Positions 9,362 to 21,225 of a stretch of DNA of 39,040 nucleotides are shown here, one piece after another. Under the pieces are notes generated by a model. The model had not been told where the DNA came from. It ran no database searches and was given only the letters and a program-made list of their open reading frames with translations. The stretch comes from Chromatiales bacterium (GTDB lineage Bacteria > Pseudomonadota > Gammaproteobacteria > Thiohalomonadales > Thiohalomonadaceae). Location of the stretch: NCBI GenBank assembly GCA_029879245.1, contig JAOUQQ010000012.1, positions 1-39,040 on the forward strand, written 5' to 3'. Positions within the stretch are counted from its first letter, which is position 1, and every line of letters starts with the position of its first letter. The translations under genes were made by a program, and so were the position numbers.

Positions 9362-10702
9362 ATGGGTGCATCTGCTTCAGATATGGCCCGCTCCCTGGCG
9401 GGTGGTGGGAAACTAACTGAACTGAAGCAACGTTTACTGTTCCTGTTGGGTGCCTTTCTGGTATTTCGTATCGGTGCTCATATCCCGGTGCCTGGGATCG
9501 ACCCGGTCGCACTGGCTAAACTGTTCGATTCGCAGAAGGGTACCATCATTGACATGTTTAACATGTTCTCTGGTGGCGCGCTGGAGCGCTTTTCGGTCTT
9601 TGCCCTCGGTATCATGCCCTATATTTCGGCATCGATTATCGTACAGCTTCTGACCAAGGTATCGCCCACCCTAGAACAGCTGAACAAGGAGGGGGCTGCA
9701 GGTAAGCGCAAGATTACGCAGTACACTCGGTATGGAACGTTAGCGCTGGCGACATTTCAGGCGTTTGGTGTAGCTGTGATGCTGCTTAAACAGCAGGGCG
9801 GAGTGGTAATCATGCAGGAGAACCTGTTTGTCTTTACCACAGTCGTAACGCTGGTGACAGGCACTATGTTCCTGATGTGGCTGGGTGAGCAGGTGACAGA
9901 GCGCGGAATCGGTAATGGTATATCGATGATTATTTTTGCAGGCATCGTTGCCGGACTGCCCTCTGCGATCGGTGGAACTCTGGAGTTGGCCTCCAGTGGG
10001 CAAATGAACGGCGCGCTGGTGGTGGTGCTGTTCCTCTTTGCCATTCTGGTGACGGCGGCGGTTGTCTATGTAGAGCGTGGCCAGCGGCGTATAACCGTCA
10101 ACTACGCCAAACGTCAGCAGGGTCGCAAGATGTTTGCGGCACAGTCGAGCCATCTGCCGCTTAAGGTGAATATGGCCGGTGTGATTCCGCCGATCTTTGC
10201 ATCGAGTATTATCCTCTTCCCGGCGACATTGGGTGGGTGGTTTGGCAGTGCAGATGGTATGGGTTGGTTACAGGATATCTCGGCCAGTCTCTCACCGGGC
10301 CAACCACTGTATGTAATGATGTATGCGTTGGCGATAATCTTTTTCTGCTTCTTCTATACGGCGTTGATGTTCAACCCCAAGGAGACGGCAGATAATTTGA
10401 AGAAATCGGGTGCTTTTATCCCGGGAATTCGCCCAGGTGAGCAGACTGCCAGATATATCGATAAAATTCTGGGCCGTTTGACACTTGCTGGAGCGGTCTA
10501 TGTGACAGCAATCTGTCTTATTCCAGAGTTTCTAATTCTTTATTGGAATGTGCCGTTTTATTTCGGTGGGACTTCGTTGCTGATTATCGTAGTGGTGGTG
10601 ATGGACTTTATGGCGCAGATTCAGGCCCATCTGATGTCACATCAGTATGATAGCCTGATGAAGAAGGCAAATTTAAAGGGTTACGGTCGTTCAGGTCTAT
10701 AA
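9362..10702 (+). CDS. secY: Protein translocase subunit SecY
   Basis: The 446-residue protein is the channel subunit of the SecYEG translocon in the inner membrane. About ten membrane segments are visible. The motifs '[13 protein letters not shown]' (TM1 region), '[20 protein letters not shown]' (plug), '[20 protein letters not shown]' (loop between TM6 and TM7) and '[20 protein letters not shown]' are intact. It belongs to the spc operon, one base after rplO, followed by rpmJ. Codon use looks less ribosomal-protein-like than its neighbours, as expected for a membrane protein. Confidence 0.97.
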   Translation: MGASASDMARSLAGGGKLTELKQRLLFLLGAFLVFRIGAHIPVPGIDPVALAKLFDSQKGTIIDMFNMFSGGALERFSVFALGIMPYISASIIVQLLTKVSPTLEQLNKEGAAGKRKITQYTRYGTLALATFQAFGVAVMLLKQQGGVVIMQENLFVFTTVVTLVTGTMFLMWLGEQVTERGIGNGISMIIFAGIVAGLPSAIGGTLELASSGQMNGALVVVLFLFAILVTAAVVYVERGQRRITVNYAKRQQGRKMFAAQSSHLPLKVNMAGVIPPIFASSIILFPATLGGWFGSADGMGWLQDISASLSPGQPLYVMMYALAIIFFCFFYTALMFNPKETADNLKKSGAFIPGIRPGEQTARYIDKILGRLTLAGAVYVTAICLIPEFLILYWNVPFYFGGTSLLIIVVVVMDFMAQIQAHLMSHQYDSLMKKANLKGYGRSGL

Positions 10703-10740
10703 CCTGAGGTTGTAACAGCTATTTTTCGGAGAGTAAGAGA

Positions 10741-10857
10741 ATGAAAGTTCGTGCCTCAGTAAAGAAGATTTGCAGAAACTGCAAAATCATCCGCCGCAAT
10801 GGTAGCGTGCGTGTGATCTGTTCTTCTGACGCTCGCCATAAGCAGCGTCAGGGTTAA
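10741..10857 (+). CDS. rpmJ: 50S ribosomal protein L36 (zinc-binding type)
   Basis: A 38-codon gene beginning '[20 protein letters not shown]' with Cys11, Cys14, Cys27 and His33, the zinc ligands of C+ type L36. L36 binds 23S rRNA near the L16/A-site region. CGGAGAG (10728-10734) precedes the ATG. It closes the spc operon after secY, as in E. coli. Confidence 0.96.
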   Translation: MKVRASVKKICRNCKIIRRNGSVRVICSSDARHKQRQG

Positions 10858-10871
10858 TTTAGTGTCCGGGT

Positions 10872-10891
10872 TTTTCGGTTGCGGCCGAAAA
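10872..10891 (+). terminator. Hairpin between rpmJ and rpsM
   Basis: TTTTCGG (10872-10878) pairs with CCGAAAA (10885-10891) around a six-base loop. No T run follows on the plus strand, so it is not a standard intrinsic terminator. It lies just after rpmJ, at the spc/alpha operon boundary and upstream of a candidate alpha promoter. Confidence 0.35.
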
Positions 10892-10898
10892 TCTGGGC

Positions 10899-10927
10899 TT
10901 GATCAATTCATCGTTTGGCTATAGTAT
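10899..10927 (+). promoter_or_regulatory. Candidate alpha operon promoter upstream of rpsM
   Basis: TTGATC (10899-10904) is followed 17 bp later by TAGTAT (10922-10927); a better -10, TATAGT (10920-10925), overlaps with 15-bp spacing. The predicted start leaves a ~50-nt leader before rpsM. In E. coli this leader holds the S4 repressor-binding pseudoknot; an equivalent fold was not established here. Confidence 0.4.
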
Positions 10928-10984
10928 GGCGCGTTTTCACAGCGCGTCATGCGTTTGTGCTGTTGTGAATTAGGGAGTGGCTAC

Positions 10985-11341
10985 ATGGCCCGTATTGCTG
11001 GTATCAACATTCCGGTGAACAAGCATACCGTTATCGCCCTGCAGGCAATTTACGGTATCGGTTCTACCCGTGCAAAGCAGATCTGCACTGCATCAGGTAT
11101 TAAACCTGATGTGGCAGTTAAGGCTCTGTCTGAGGCTGAGGTAGAGGCACTTCGTACCGAAGTGGCCAAGTTCACCGTTGAGGGTGACCTCCGTCGTGAA
11201 GTCTCCATGAATATTAAACGTCTGATGGATCTGGGTTGCTATCGCGGCATTCGTCACCGCCGTGGTCTGCCACTTCGTGGTCAGCGTACTAAAACTAATG
11301 CGCGTACCCGTAAAGGTCCGCGTCGTCCGATCAAGAAATAA
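10985..11341 (+). CDS. rpsM: 30S ribosomal protein S13
   Basis: The start at ATG 10985 gives 118 residues beginning '[20 protein letters not shown]', the S13 N-terminus; the longer in-frame ORF from 10949 is not supported. TAGGGAGTG precedes it. S13 sits in the 30S head and contacts the P-site tRNA through its basic tail '[17 protein letters not shown]'. It opens the alpha operon. Confidence 0.97.
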   Translation: MARIAGINIPVNKHTVIALQAIYGIGSTRAKQICTASGIKPDVAVKALSEAEVEALRTEVAKFTVEGDLRREVSMNIKRLMDLGCYRGIRHRRGLPLRGQRTKTNARTRKGPRRPIKK

Positions 11342-11378
11342 ACGCTTGATTTAAAAGCAGTTATTTAGGAAGCAGGTT

Positions 11379-11768
11379 ATGGCAAAAGCGAGCACTCGCA
11401 CCCGTAAGAAGGTGAAAAAGAATGTTGTAGACGGTGTAGCACACGTCCACGCCTCTTTTAACAACACCATCATCACTATCACCGACCGTCAGGGTAATGC
11501 CCTGTGCTGGGCGACTGCGGGTGGCTCCGGCTTCCGCGGCTCACGCAAGAGCACCCCGTTTGCTGCTCAGGTTGCCGCCGAGAAGGCTGGCGCTGTAGCG
11601 CAGGAGTTCGGCATGAAGAATGTGGAAGTCTGCGTTAAGGGTCCTGGCCCGGGTCGCGAGTCTGCCGTACGTGCCCTGAACAATCTGGGGTTCAAGATCA
11701 CCAATATCACCGACGTGACACCGATTCCGCATAACGGCTGTCGTCCCCCCAAGAAGCGTCGCGTTTAA
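11379..11768 (+). CDS. rpsK: 30S ribosomal protein S11
   Basis: The 129-residue length equals E. coli S11. '[20 protein letters not shown]' and the C-terminal '[17 protein letters not shown]' are the family motifs. S11 lies on the platform near the mRNA exit and the Shine-Dalgarno helix. TTAGGAAG precedes the ATG. rpsD follows after 17 bp. Confidence 0.97.
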   Translation: MAKASTRTRKKVKKNVVDGVAHVHASFNNTIITITDRQGNALCWATAGGSGFRGSRKSTPFAAQVAAEKAGAVAQEFGMKNVEVCVKGPGPGRESAVRALNNLGFKITNITDVTPIPHNGCRPPKKRRV

Positions 11769-11785
11769 GTAACAGGGCATAGAAA

Positions 11786-12412
11786 ATGGCAAGGTATATC
11801 GGATCAAAGTGTCGTCTCTGCCGTCGTGAGGGCCAGAAGCTGTTCCTCAAGGGCGAGAAGTGTTACACCGCCAAGTGTGCGATTGAGAACCGTCCGTTCC
11901 CTCCGGGGCAGCACGGACAGCGTCGTACCCGCCTCTCCGATTACGCAGGTCAGCTGCGTGAGAAGCAGAAGGTGCGTCGTATCTACGGCGTTCTGGAGGG
12001 TCAGTTCCGCAGTTACTATAAAGAAGCGGACCGTCGTAAGGGCTCCACCGGTGAGAACCTGCTGCAACTGCTGGAGGCGCGTCTTGATAACGTCGTTTTC
12101 CGCATGGGTTTCGGCGTCTCTCGTACCGAGGCGCGTCAGCTGGTTCGTCACAACGGCATCACTGTAAATGGCCAGAAGGTAAATATCCCTTCATATCAGG
12201 TTAAGGCCGGTGATGTTGTAGCCGTAGCGGACAAGGCAAAAGAGCAACTGCGCGTTAAGGCTGCAGTAGACTTCTCCCAGCAGCACGGCGTTGCCGAGTG
12301 GCTGGATGTAGATGCGAAGAAATTTTCAGGCACCTTCAAGGCGGTTCCTGAGCGCAGTGAGCTCTCAAGTGATATCAACGAGCAGCTCATCGTCGAACTG
12401 TACTCCAAGTAA
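11786..12412 (+). CDS. rpsD: 30S ribosomal protein S4 with four-cysteine zinc motif
   Basis: The 208-residue protein aligns with S4 throughout, with the S4 RNA-binding domain around '[20 protein letters not shown]'. S4 nucleates 30S assembly and in E. coli represses the alpha operon. Unlike E. coli S4, the N-terminus has Cys9, Cys12, Cys26 and Cys31 ('[12 protein letters not shown]' and 'KCYTAKC'), the spacing of the zinc-binding site known from Thermus S4. It ends '[12 protein letters not shown]' as in E. coli. Confidence 0.97.
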   Translation: MARYIGSKCRLCRREGQKLFLKGEKCYTAKCAIENRPFPPGQHGQRRTRLSDYAGQLREKQKVRRIYGVLEGQFRSYYKEADRRKGSTGENLLQLLEARLDNVVFRMGFGVSRTEARQLVRHNGITVNGQKVNIPSYQVKAGDVVAVADKAKEQLRVKAAVDFSQQHGVAEWLDVDAKKFSGTFKAVPERSELSSDINEQLIVELYSK

Positions 12413-12419
12413 TCGAATA

Positions 12420-12439
12420 TGCGCAGCTGATGCTGCGCA
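12420..12439 (+). promoter_or_regulatory. Perfect 8-bp hairpin between rpsD and rpoA
   Basis: TGCGCAGC (12420-12427) and GCTGCGCA (12432-12439) form a perfect stem with a TGAT loop. No T run follows, so a standard terminator is unlikely. It may be an mRNA stability or processing element, or a protein-binding site controlling rpoA dosage (inference). Confidence 0.45.
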
Positions 12440-12478
12440 GATTGTCGGTGTGAACCGATAGTGTAGAGAGGAATTTTC

Positions 12479-13483
12479 ATGCAAGGCACAGGTTTGGAAC
12501 TGCTTAAGCCTCGATTGGTAGGTGTCCAGAAGATTAGCGACACCTGCGCCAGGGTGACCCTTGAGCCGCTGGAGCGTGGCTTTGGTCATACCCTTGGCAA
12601 TGCGTTGCGTCGCATTCTGCTCTCCTCTATGGTGGGTAGCGCGATCACCGAGGTATCTATCGACGGCGTACTCCACGAGTACACTGCGATGGAGGGTGTG
12701 CAGGAGGATATTATCGATATCCTGCTAAACCTCAAGGGTGTATCGATTCGTATGAATGAGCGCTCTTCCAGTACTCTGCAGCTGAGTAAGAAGGGGCCGG
12801 GCCCAGTTACAGCAGGTGACATCACTCTGGATCACGATGTTGAGATCATGAACCCAGATCACGTGATCGCCAATCTCACCAAAGATGGTGAGTTGAACAT
12901 GACGCTGAAGATCGAGTCGGGCCGTGGTTATCAGCCGGCCAATACCCGCTTTAACGCGGATGAAGAGACTCGGTCGATTGGTACCCTGCAGATCGATGCC
13001 TCTTTCAGCCCGGTAAGCCGTGTGGCCTATTCTGTAGAGAGTGCCCGTGTTGAGCAGCGCACCGACCTTGATAAGCTGGTGATCGAGATCGACACCAACG
13101 GCACTATAGAACCCGATGATGCGATTCGTCGTGCCGCTACCATTCTGCAGGATCAGCTCTCAACCTTCGTTGATCTGCAAGGCAAAGAGCAGTCTGTACA
13201 GAAGAGCGCAGAGCCGGAGATCGACCCGATCCTGCTCCGCCCGGTCGATGACCTGGAGCTGACCGTTCGATCGGCCAACTGCCTCAAGGCGGAAAACATC
13301 TACTACATTGGTGACCTGATTCAGCGTACCGAGGTAGAGCTGCTGAAGACCCCGAACCTGGGTAAGAAGTCGCTAACTGAAATTAAAGACGTGCTAGCAT
13401 CACGCGGCCTCTCTCTGGGTATGCGCCTGGAGAACTGGCCACCTGCCAGCCTGAAATCGGATGACGCCTCGGCCATTGCCTAG
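12479..13483 (+). CDS. rpoA: DNA-directed RNA polymerase subunit alpha
   Basis: The 334-residue protein has the dimerising N-terminal domain ('[18 protein letters not shown]' near residues 36-53), a flexible linker, and the C-terminal domain from about residue 250. There '[18 protein letters not shown]' includes the Arg that contacts UP elements and activators. Alpha scaffolds assembly of RNA polymerase. The C-terminal tail is a few residues longer than in E. coli (329). AGAGAGGA gives a good ribosome binding site. It sits in the alpha operon between rpsD and rplQ. Confidence 0.98.
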   Translation: MQGTGLELLKPRLVGVQKISDTCARVTLEPLERGFGHTLGNALRRILLSSMVGSAITEVSIDGVLHEYTAMEGVQEDIIDILLNLKGVSIRMNERSSSTLQLSKKGPGPVTAGDITLDHDVEIMNPDHVIANLTKDGELNMTLKIESGRGYQPANTRFNADEETRSIGTLQIDASFSPVSRVAYSVESARVEQRTDLDKLVIEIDTNGTIEPDDAIRRAATILQDQLSTFVDLQGKEQSVQKSAEPEIDPILLRPVDDLELTVRSANCLKAENIYYIGDLIQRTEVELLKTPNLGKKSLTEIKDVLASRGLSLGMRLENWPPASLKSDDASAIA

Positions 13484-13529
13484 GCTCTCCTGGTAACATG
13501 TACTAACGGTATTTTTAAGGAACACTCCC

Positions 13530-13931
13530 ATGCGTCATCGTCAATCCGGTCGCCAACTGAACCGTAACAGCAGCAGCCGCAAGGCCATGTTCCGTAACAT
13601 GGCCTCCTCGCTGTTTCGTCATGAGCTGATCAAGACCACCCTGCCTAAGGCCAAGGAGCTGCGTCGCGTTGCCGAGCCGCTCATCACAATGGCGAAAAAG
13701 GACAGCGTAGCCAACCGTCGTCTCGCCTTTGCCCGTGTGCGCGACCGCGAGATGGTTACCAAGCTGTTCAACGAGCTGGGTCCGCGTTACCAGGAGCGTC
13801 AGGGCGGTTATCTGCGTATCCTCAAGTGCGGTTTCCGTGCCGGCGACAACGCACCGATGGCCTATGTTGAGCTGGTAGACCGTCCGGTCGAGGCCGAAGA
13901 GGTGATCGAAGAGGCCGCTACCGAGGAGTAA
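13530..13931 (+). CDS. rplQ: 50S ribosomal protein L17
   Basis: The 133-residue protein starts '[20 protein letters not shown]' and contains '[20 protein letters not shown]', typical of L17. L17 lies near the tunnel exit. Its C-terminus is acidic ([14 protein letters not shown]), a variable part of the family. It ends the alpha operon and is followed by a strong terminator. Confidence 0.97.
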   Translation: MRHRQSGRQLNRNSSSRKAMFRNMASSLFRHELIKTTLPKAKELRRVAEPLITMAKKDSVANRRLAFARVRDREMVTKLFNELGPRYQERQGGYLRILKCGFRAGDNAPMAYVELVDRPVEAEEVIEEAATEE

Positions 13932-13951
13932 GCAACGCGCTTATTCATCAT

Positions 13952-13975
13952 AAAAGCCGGGCTTGCCCGGCTTTT
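13952..13975 (+). terminator. Strong intrinsic terminator after rplQ
   Basis: AAAAGCCGGG (13952-13961) pairs with CCCGGCTTTT (13966-13975) around a short CTTG loop, and the run of T continues to TTTTTGTGTTTT. It marks the end of the S10-spc-alpha block. The A run on the left would allow function on the minus strand also. Confidence 0.85.
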
Positions 13976-13994
13976 TGTGTTTTGAGGAGTTGGC

Positions 13995-14708
13995 ATGATT
14001 GTACTGTTTACCGATTTTGGCTTGAGCGGCCCCTATGTGGGACAGTTGAAGGCGGTGCTTTACAAAAGAGCCCCCGGCCTTCCCGTTATCGACCTCTTCG
14101 CCGACGCCCCAGTGCACAATATTCGCGCCAATGCTTACCTGCTCGCTGCCTATAGCGAGGGACTTACTGAAGGCACGGTCTTTCTCGGGGTAGTCGACCC
14201 CGGGGTTGGCAGCCAGCAGCGACAACCGGTTGCGCTAAAGGCCGATGGCAGGTGGTTCGTCGGCCCCGATAACGGTCTGTTCGATATCGTTTGCCGTCGT
14301 GCCGAGCGGGCGGAGTTGTGGCGTATCGACTGGCGACCAGAGCGACTCTCCAGCAGTTTCCACGGGCGTGACCTCTTTGCCCCGGTGGCGGCGATGATCG
14401 CAATGGGTGATCTCTCCGCCCTCACCGCAATTACGCCAGCCTATGACAGACTGGGGCAGTGGCCAGAGGAGCTGTCCGAGATCATCTACATCGATCATTT
14501 TGGCAACTTGCTCACCGGCATACGCGCGGCATCGATGCAGCTGGATGCCTGCCTCTACTATCGTGCAAAGCCAATCCCATGGGTGAACACCTTCTCTGAT
14601 GTCCCAACAGGTACGCCCCTTTGCTATGAAAACTCCAACGGTCTGCTGGAGATAGCGGTTAATCAGGGGCGCGCAGATGAGCACTTCAAGGCGAAAATCG
14701 GTGATGAG

Positions 14709-14726
<18 letters not shown>
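13995..14726 (+). CDS. SAM hydroxide adenosyltransferase (DUF62 family)
   Basis: This 243-residue protein belongs to the DUF62 / SAM chlorinase-fluorinase-like family. The standard members use water to cleave S-adenosylmethionine to adenosine and methionine. '[19 protein letters not shown]' opens the protein. The Asp-Arg-His triad of the hydrolases is visible as Asp68 ('GVVDPGVG'), Arg76 and His123 ('[10 protein letters not shown]'). The Arg/His set argues for hydrolase rather than halogenase activity. GAGGAG precedes the ATG. Its 3' end overlaps uvrA on the other strand by 18 bp. The physiological role is unclear for the family. Confidence 0.85.
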
Positions 14727-17534
<2,808 letters not shown>

Positions 17535-17566
17535 TTAGCTATGTGCGGCGGTAAATCGAACCTGCT

Positions 17567-17596
17567 ACTATACGGCCTTTCCCGACAACGACGCAA
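17567..17596 (-). promoter_or_regulatory. Candidate uvrA promoter
   Basis: On the minus strand TTGCGT (17591-17596) is followed by an 18-bp spacer and TATAGT (17567-17572). Transcription would start about 25 bp before the uvrA ATG. The same A/T core could serve a divergent plus-strand promoter for the MFS gene, but no good -35 was seen for that direction. Confidence 0.4.
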
Positions 17597-17644
17597 AGGT
17601 AATCCTGCCAGCTGCAGGGTCTCTTTTCCCGGAATAAAGAACAG

Positions 17645-19021
17645 ATGTCACCAGTTAAGATGACGCCCATTGAGCGTCGTGCCGCCCTCTCTTTGGCCTC
17701 AATCTTTGCCCTGCGCATGCTGGGTCTCTTTATGATCCTGCCGGTGTTTGCCCTCTATGCAGAGCATCTGGATGGGGTGACACCACTACTGGTCGGTATT
17801 GCCATCGGTGTCTATGGCCTGACCCAGGCGATGCTGCAGATCCCGTTTGGTATGGCATCAGACCGTATTGGCCGCAAGCCGGTGATTGCGGTCGGGCTTT
17901 TGATCTTTGCCGTCGGTAGTGTGGTGGCGGCGCAGGCCGATACCATTCATGGGGTGATCATCGGTCGAGCTTTGCAGGGGGCAGGTGCGGTGGCGGCGGC
18001 GGTGATGGCTCTAGTGGCGGATCTGACCCGTGAGGACCACCGTAGCAAGGCGATGGCGGTGATCGGCATGACCATCGGTTTCTCCTTCCTTGGTGCGATG
18101 GTGGCCGGACCGCTGCTTGCTCACATGATTGGCCTCTCCGGTATCTTCTGGCTCACCGCGCTGCTGGCCCTACTAGGCATCGTCATCCTCTTCGCCGTGG
18201 TGCCCAACCCGAAAAAGATCTCCCTGCACCGCGAGACCGAGCCGGTGCCTGCCAAGTTCTCCGAGGTGTTGCGCGACGGTGAGCTGCTACGATTGGACCT
18301 CGGCATCTTCGTGCTCCACCTCATTCTTACCTCCAGCTTTGTCGTGCTACCGCTGGCGTTACGCGATGCAGGGTTAGACCCTGCAGACCACTTGTTTGTT
18401 TACCTGCCAGTAATGGTGGTGGCGATGGGACTGGCAGTGCCCTTTATCATCATCGCCGAGGCCAGGCGCAAGATGAAGCAGGTCTTTGTCGGTGCGGTCG
18501 CAGCACTGCTGGTGGGACAGTTACTGCTTGTCTCAGCTCACGCCACGGTGCTCTCCATTGGCCTGCTGATGCTACTCTTCTTCACGGCCTTCAACCTGCT
18601 GGAGGCGACCCTCCCATCACTGGTGAGCAAGGTGGCCCACGCAGACAGCAAGGGTACCGCGATGGGGGTCTACTCCAGTTCCCAGTTCACTGGCGCCTTT
18701 GCCGGTGGCCTATTAGGTGGTGGTATTTATGGCATTTGGGATGGCACAGGTGTCTTCCTGCTAAATGCCCTGATGTTATTGATATGGCTCATGGCCGCAG
18801 CCACTATGCGTCAGCCACGCTACCTTGCCAGCGAACTTATTCAGGTTGGCGATCAGGACGAGCAGAGTGCCCGTGCGCTGGCCCAGAAGCTGCTGGCGAT
18901 CGACGGGGTGGAAGAGGCCTATGTCTGTACCGATGACGGTGTTGCTTACATGAAGGTCGACAGGAAGGTGATTGATATGGAGGTTCTTGAATGCTACATG
19001 GTGAGTGAAAATCAGGCCTAG
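17645..19021 (+). CDS. MFS transporter, YajR-like with C-terminal YAM-type domain
   Basis: This 458-residue protein has about twelve membrane segments and the MFS motif A 'GMASDRIGRKPVI' after TM2. After the last membrane segment (about residue 395) a soluble tail follows: 'SARALAQKLLAIDGVEEAYV' and 'DGVAYMKVDRKVIDME'. This looks like the ferredoxin-like YAM domain of E. coli YajR (454 residues). The substrate is unknown for the family. It lies between uvrA (divergent) and ssb, an arrangement I recall from pseudomonads. Orthology to yajR is probable, not proven. Confidence 0.85.
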   Translation: MSPVKMTPIERRAALSLASIFALRMLGLFMILPVFALYAEHLDGVTPLLVGIAIGVYGLTQAMLQIPFGMASDRIGRKPVIAVGLLIFAVGSVVAAQADTIHGVIIGRALQGAGAVAAAVMALVADLTREDHRSKAMAVIGMTIGFSFLGAMVAGPLLAHMIGLSGIFWLTALLALLGIVILFAVVPNPKKISLHRETEPVPAKFSEVLRDGELLRLDLGIFVLHLILTSSFVVLPLALRDAGLDPADHLFVYLPVMVVAMGLAVPFIIIAEARRKMKQVFVGAVAALLVGQLLLVSAHATVLSIGLLMLLFFTAFNLLEATLPSLVSKVAHADSKGTAMGVYSSSQFTGAFAGGLLGGGIYGIWDGTGVFLLNALMLLIWLMAAATMRQPRYLASELIQVGDQDEQSARALAQKLLAIDGVEEAYVCTDDGVAYMKVDRKVIDMEVLECYMVSENQA

Positions 19022-19109
19022 ATCGGTATAGAATGGCGCTAGCAGGGAGAGGCTGCGATTTGAATATTAGTGGCTAAAGACAGAAGAGTAGAGGGTAGGG
19101 GAAGAGACA

Positions 19110-19586
19110 ATGGCAAGAGGAATTAACAAGGTCATTCTGGTGGGCAATCTTGGTAAAGACCCCGAGGTGCGCTACAGCGCCAGCGGCGGTGCTATCGCCA
19201 ACATCACCATCGCCACCAGCGAACAGTGGACCGACAAGCAGAGTGGGCAGAAGCAGGAGAAGACCGAATGGCATCGCGTGGTGCTGTTCAACCGCCTCGG
19301 CGAGATCGCCGGCGAGTACCTGAAGAAGGGCAGCCAGGTCTACATCGAAGGCAAGCTACAGACCCGCAAGTGGCAGGATAATAATGGTCAGGATCGCTAC
19401 ACCACCGAGATCGTCGCCAACGAGATGCAGATGCTCGGTGGCCGTGGTGGTAGCGCCGATTTTGCACCGAGTCAGGGCGGAAGCTTTGGTGGTCAGCAGT
19501 CTGCGCCTCAGGGTGGTGGAGCACCAGCCGCTGCACCGGCAGGGGGGAGCAATTTTGATGACTTTGATGACGATATTCCCTTCTAG
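19110..19586 (+). CDS. ssb: Single-stranded DNA-binding protein
   Basis: The 158-residue protein has the OB fold in residues 1-110 ('[19 protein letters not shown]', '[20 protein letters not shown]'), a Gly/Gln/Pro-rich linker, and the acidic tip 'DDFDDDIPF' that binds partner repair and replication proteins. SSB coats single-stranded DNA in replication, recombination and repair. AGGGGAAGAG gives a strong ribosome binding site. It is adjacent to the uvrA/MFS pair and followed by a long hairpin. Confidence 0.97.
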   Translation: MARGINKVILVGNLGKDPEVRYSASGGAIANITIATSEQWTDKQSGQKQEKTEWHRVVLFNRLGEIAGEYLKKGSQVYIEGKLQTRKWQDNNGQDRYTTEIVANEMQMLGGRGGSADFAPSQGGSFGGQQSAPQGGGAPAAAPAGGSNFDDFDDDIPF

Positions 19587-19613
19587 CGGGGGATGGTCAA
19601 AGTGTGGTGATGA

Positions 19614-19638
19614 GAAGGGGGCGATGTACGCCCCCTTC
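19614..19638 (+). terminator. Ten-base-pair GC-rich hairpin after ssb
   Basis: GAAGGGGGCG (19614-19623) and CGCCCCCTTC (19629-19638) form a perfect 10-bp stem around ATGTA. Only CTAATTCTA follows, so it lacks a strong U tract, but its position 28 bp after the ssb stop fits transcription termination. Confidence 0.65.
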
Positions 19639-19660
19639 CTAATTCTAATGCGCATCCTTT

Positions 19661-19676
19661 TGTGCATTGATGCACA
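19661..19676. repeat. Inverted repeat upstream of the PA2779-like gene
   Basis: TGTGCA (19661-19666), spacer TTGA, TGCACA (19671-19676): a perfect 6-bp inverted repeat about 115 bp before the next start. It could be an operator for the small membrane protein gene or a chance short palindrome. The rest of the gap (19587-19789) shows only the ssb hairpin and no clear -10/-35 pair. Confidence 0.3.
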
Positions 19677-19789
19677 CCAACACCTTTGTCAGTGCAGAGA
19701 GGATCGGGTATCTTTCAGTGACGCAGCGTGTCAGTCCGGCGGTAATTCCATATACAAAGCGACTGGCTTTATTTATTGAGGAGTTGGCT

Positions 19790-20122
19790 ATGACAATAGT
19801 AAAAAAGATGGGGTGGTTGCTCTCTATGCTGGGGATGGTGTTTTTGGCCTTGTCGCCTGTTCAGGCTGCGATGGTGAGCACCGATGACGCAATGGCAGGA
19901 CCACAGCGTCAGCAACTGGTTGAGATGCTGGAGCGACAGGACGTTCAGCAACAACTGGTAGCGATGGGGGTAGACCCTGCCAATGCTCTGGCTCGTGTCG
20001 ACCAGATGACGGTGGAGGAGCTGGTACAGCTCAATGGTCAGATCGAGCAGTTACCCGCTGGTGCCGGGGTTGGCACGCTTGAGCTGCTGCTGATCATCAT
20101 TATTCTGATTCTTATTCTCTAA
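19790..20122 (+). CDS. Small exported membrane protein, PA2779-like
   Basis: I start this at ATG 19790 (110 residues) because GAGGAG lies 8 bp upstream and the N-terminus '[18 protein letters not shown]' to 'VQAA' is a good signal peptide; the longer frame upstream lacks support. The mature part has helical '[20 protein letters not shown]' and '[20 protein letters not shown]', then a very hydrophobic end '[14 protein letters not shown]'. This matches my memory of the PA2779 family of unknown function. In other genomes PA2779 sits with a PA2778-type gene; none is next to it here. Confidence 0.7.
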   Translation: MTIVKKMGWLLSMLGMVFLALSPVQAAMVSTDDAMAGPQRQQLVEMLERQDVQQQLVAMGVDPANALARVDQMTVEELVQLNGQIEQLPAGAGVGTLELLLIIIILILIL

Positions 20123-20133
20123 GGGAGGGAATT

Positions 20134-20210
20134 TGGTCGGCGTGAGAGGATTCGAACCTCCGACCCCTTCCTCCCGAAGGAAGTGCGCTACCAGGCTGCG
20201 CTACACGCCG
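20134..20210 (-). tRNA. tRNA-Pro (anticodon CGG)
   Basis: The minus strand folds as a complete 77-nt tRNA. The acceptor stem is CGGCGTG (20204-20210) with CACGCCG (20138-20144); the D-arm ends are GCGC/GCGC; the anticodon arm is CTTCC-TTCGGGA-GGAAG with anticodon CGG at 20174-20176; the T arm is GGAGG-TTCGAAT-CCTCT. CCA is encoded (20134-20136). It closely resembles E. coli proK and reads CCG proline codons. It lies 11 bp downstream of the ispB stop on the same strand, so co-transcription is possible. Confidence 0.96.
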
Positions 20211-20221
20211 ATGAGAAAGTC

Positions 20222-21190
20222 CTAGAAACTGCGATCTACTGAGTAGTTGGCCAGGGTGATGAGGGCCTCTTTGTAGGGTGAATCCTCGATCACCGACAGT
20301 GCCGCGATAGCCCTGTCGGCCTCCTCCCGAGCAGAGCGCGCAGTGTACGCGATGGCCCCAACGGATTCAATGGCCTGTCGGATCTCCTCTATCCGGTCGA
20401 TCCCTCCCTGCTCAACCGCGTTACGTACCATTGCCGCCTGCTCTGGGCTGCCGTGGTTAATGGCATAGATGAGGGGAAGTGTCGGTTTTCCCTCGGCCAG
20501 GTCGTCGCCGATATTCTTTCCCAGCTCGTTACTGCTCGCCGAATAGTCGAGCACATCGTCTACCAGTTGAAATGCGGTTCCAAGGTGCATGCCGTAACGA
20601 GCCATCGCCATCTCTTCCTCAGGCGTGCGGTTAGTGATCACAGCCCCAAGTTGGGCCGCTGACTCAAATAGCTTGGCCGTCTTATAGCGGATCACCTCCA
20701 GATAACCCGCCTCGTCGAGATCGGCATTATGGACATTGAGCAGTTGCATCACCTCTCCTTCGGCGATGATGTTGGTCGCCTCGGAGATGATCTCCATTAC
20801 CTGCATGTTCTGTACGCCGACCATCATCTGGAAGGCGCGCGAATAGAGGAAATCTCCCACTAGCACGCTCGCAGCATTACCCCAGACGTTGTTGGCAGTC
20901 TCCTTTCCACGACGCATCTCGGAGTCATCTACCACATCGTCATGTAACAGGGTAGCGGTATGGATGAACTCCACCACCGCCGCCAGCTCGTGGTGGTGAC
21001 GGCCCTGATAGCCGAACGCCCCGGCACTGAGCAGCACCAGAATGGGGCGTAGTCGCTTGCCGCCACTATTGATGATGTATTCGCTGACCTGATTGATCAG
21101 CATCACATCGGAGTGGAGGCGCTGGCGAATAATCGCATCGACGGCCTCTCTCTCCTCGGCGACCAGATTGTAGAGTTGCTGGATATCCAT
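20222..21190 (-). CDS. ispB: Octaprenyl (polyprenyl) diphosphate synthase
   Basis: With the ATG at 21190 the protein has 322 residues, like E. coli IspB (323). It makes the long isoprenoid side chain of ubiquinone from farnesyl diphosphate and IPP. The two Asp-rich motifs are 'LLHDDVVDDSEMRRG' and 'QLVDDVLDYSASSNELGKN'; 'SGGKRLRPILV' binds substrate. A longer frame from TTG 21247 exists, but that codon lies between the -35 and -10 of a good promoter, so it cannot be translated from it. Chain length cannot be read with certainty. Confidence 0.95.
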   Translation of the reverse strand: MDIQQLYNLVAEEREAVDAIIRQRLHSDVMLINQVSEYIINSGGKRLRPILVLLSAGAFGYQGRHHHELAAVVEFIHTATLLHDDVVDDSEMRRGKETANNVWGNAASVLVGDFLYSRAFQMMVGVQNMQVMEIISEATNIIAEGEVMQLLNVHNADLDEAGYLEVIRYKTAKLFESAAQLGAVITNRTPEEEMAMARYGMHLGTAFQLVDDVLDYSASSNELGKNIGDDLAEGKPTLPLIYAINHGSPEQAAMVRNAVEQGGIDRIEEIRQAIESVGAIAYTARSAREEADRAIAALSVIEDSPYKEALITLANYSVDRSF

Positions 21191-21225
21191 GCGGTGATGG
21201 GCAGTATTAAGATCAAAGAGTCGGA

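Noticed and set aside
17535-17644. LexA (SOS) box between uvrA and the MFS gene
   Set aside because: CTG triplets occur (for example before CTACTATACGG and in CTGCCAGCTGCAG), but none has the CTG-N10-CAG spacing.
19667-19789. Longer N-terminus for the PA2779-like protein
   Set aside because: The added 41 residues lack a ribosome binding site and would hide the good signal peptide that starts at 19790.
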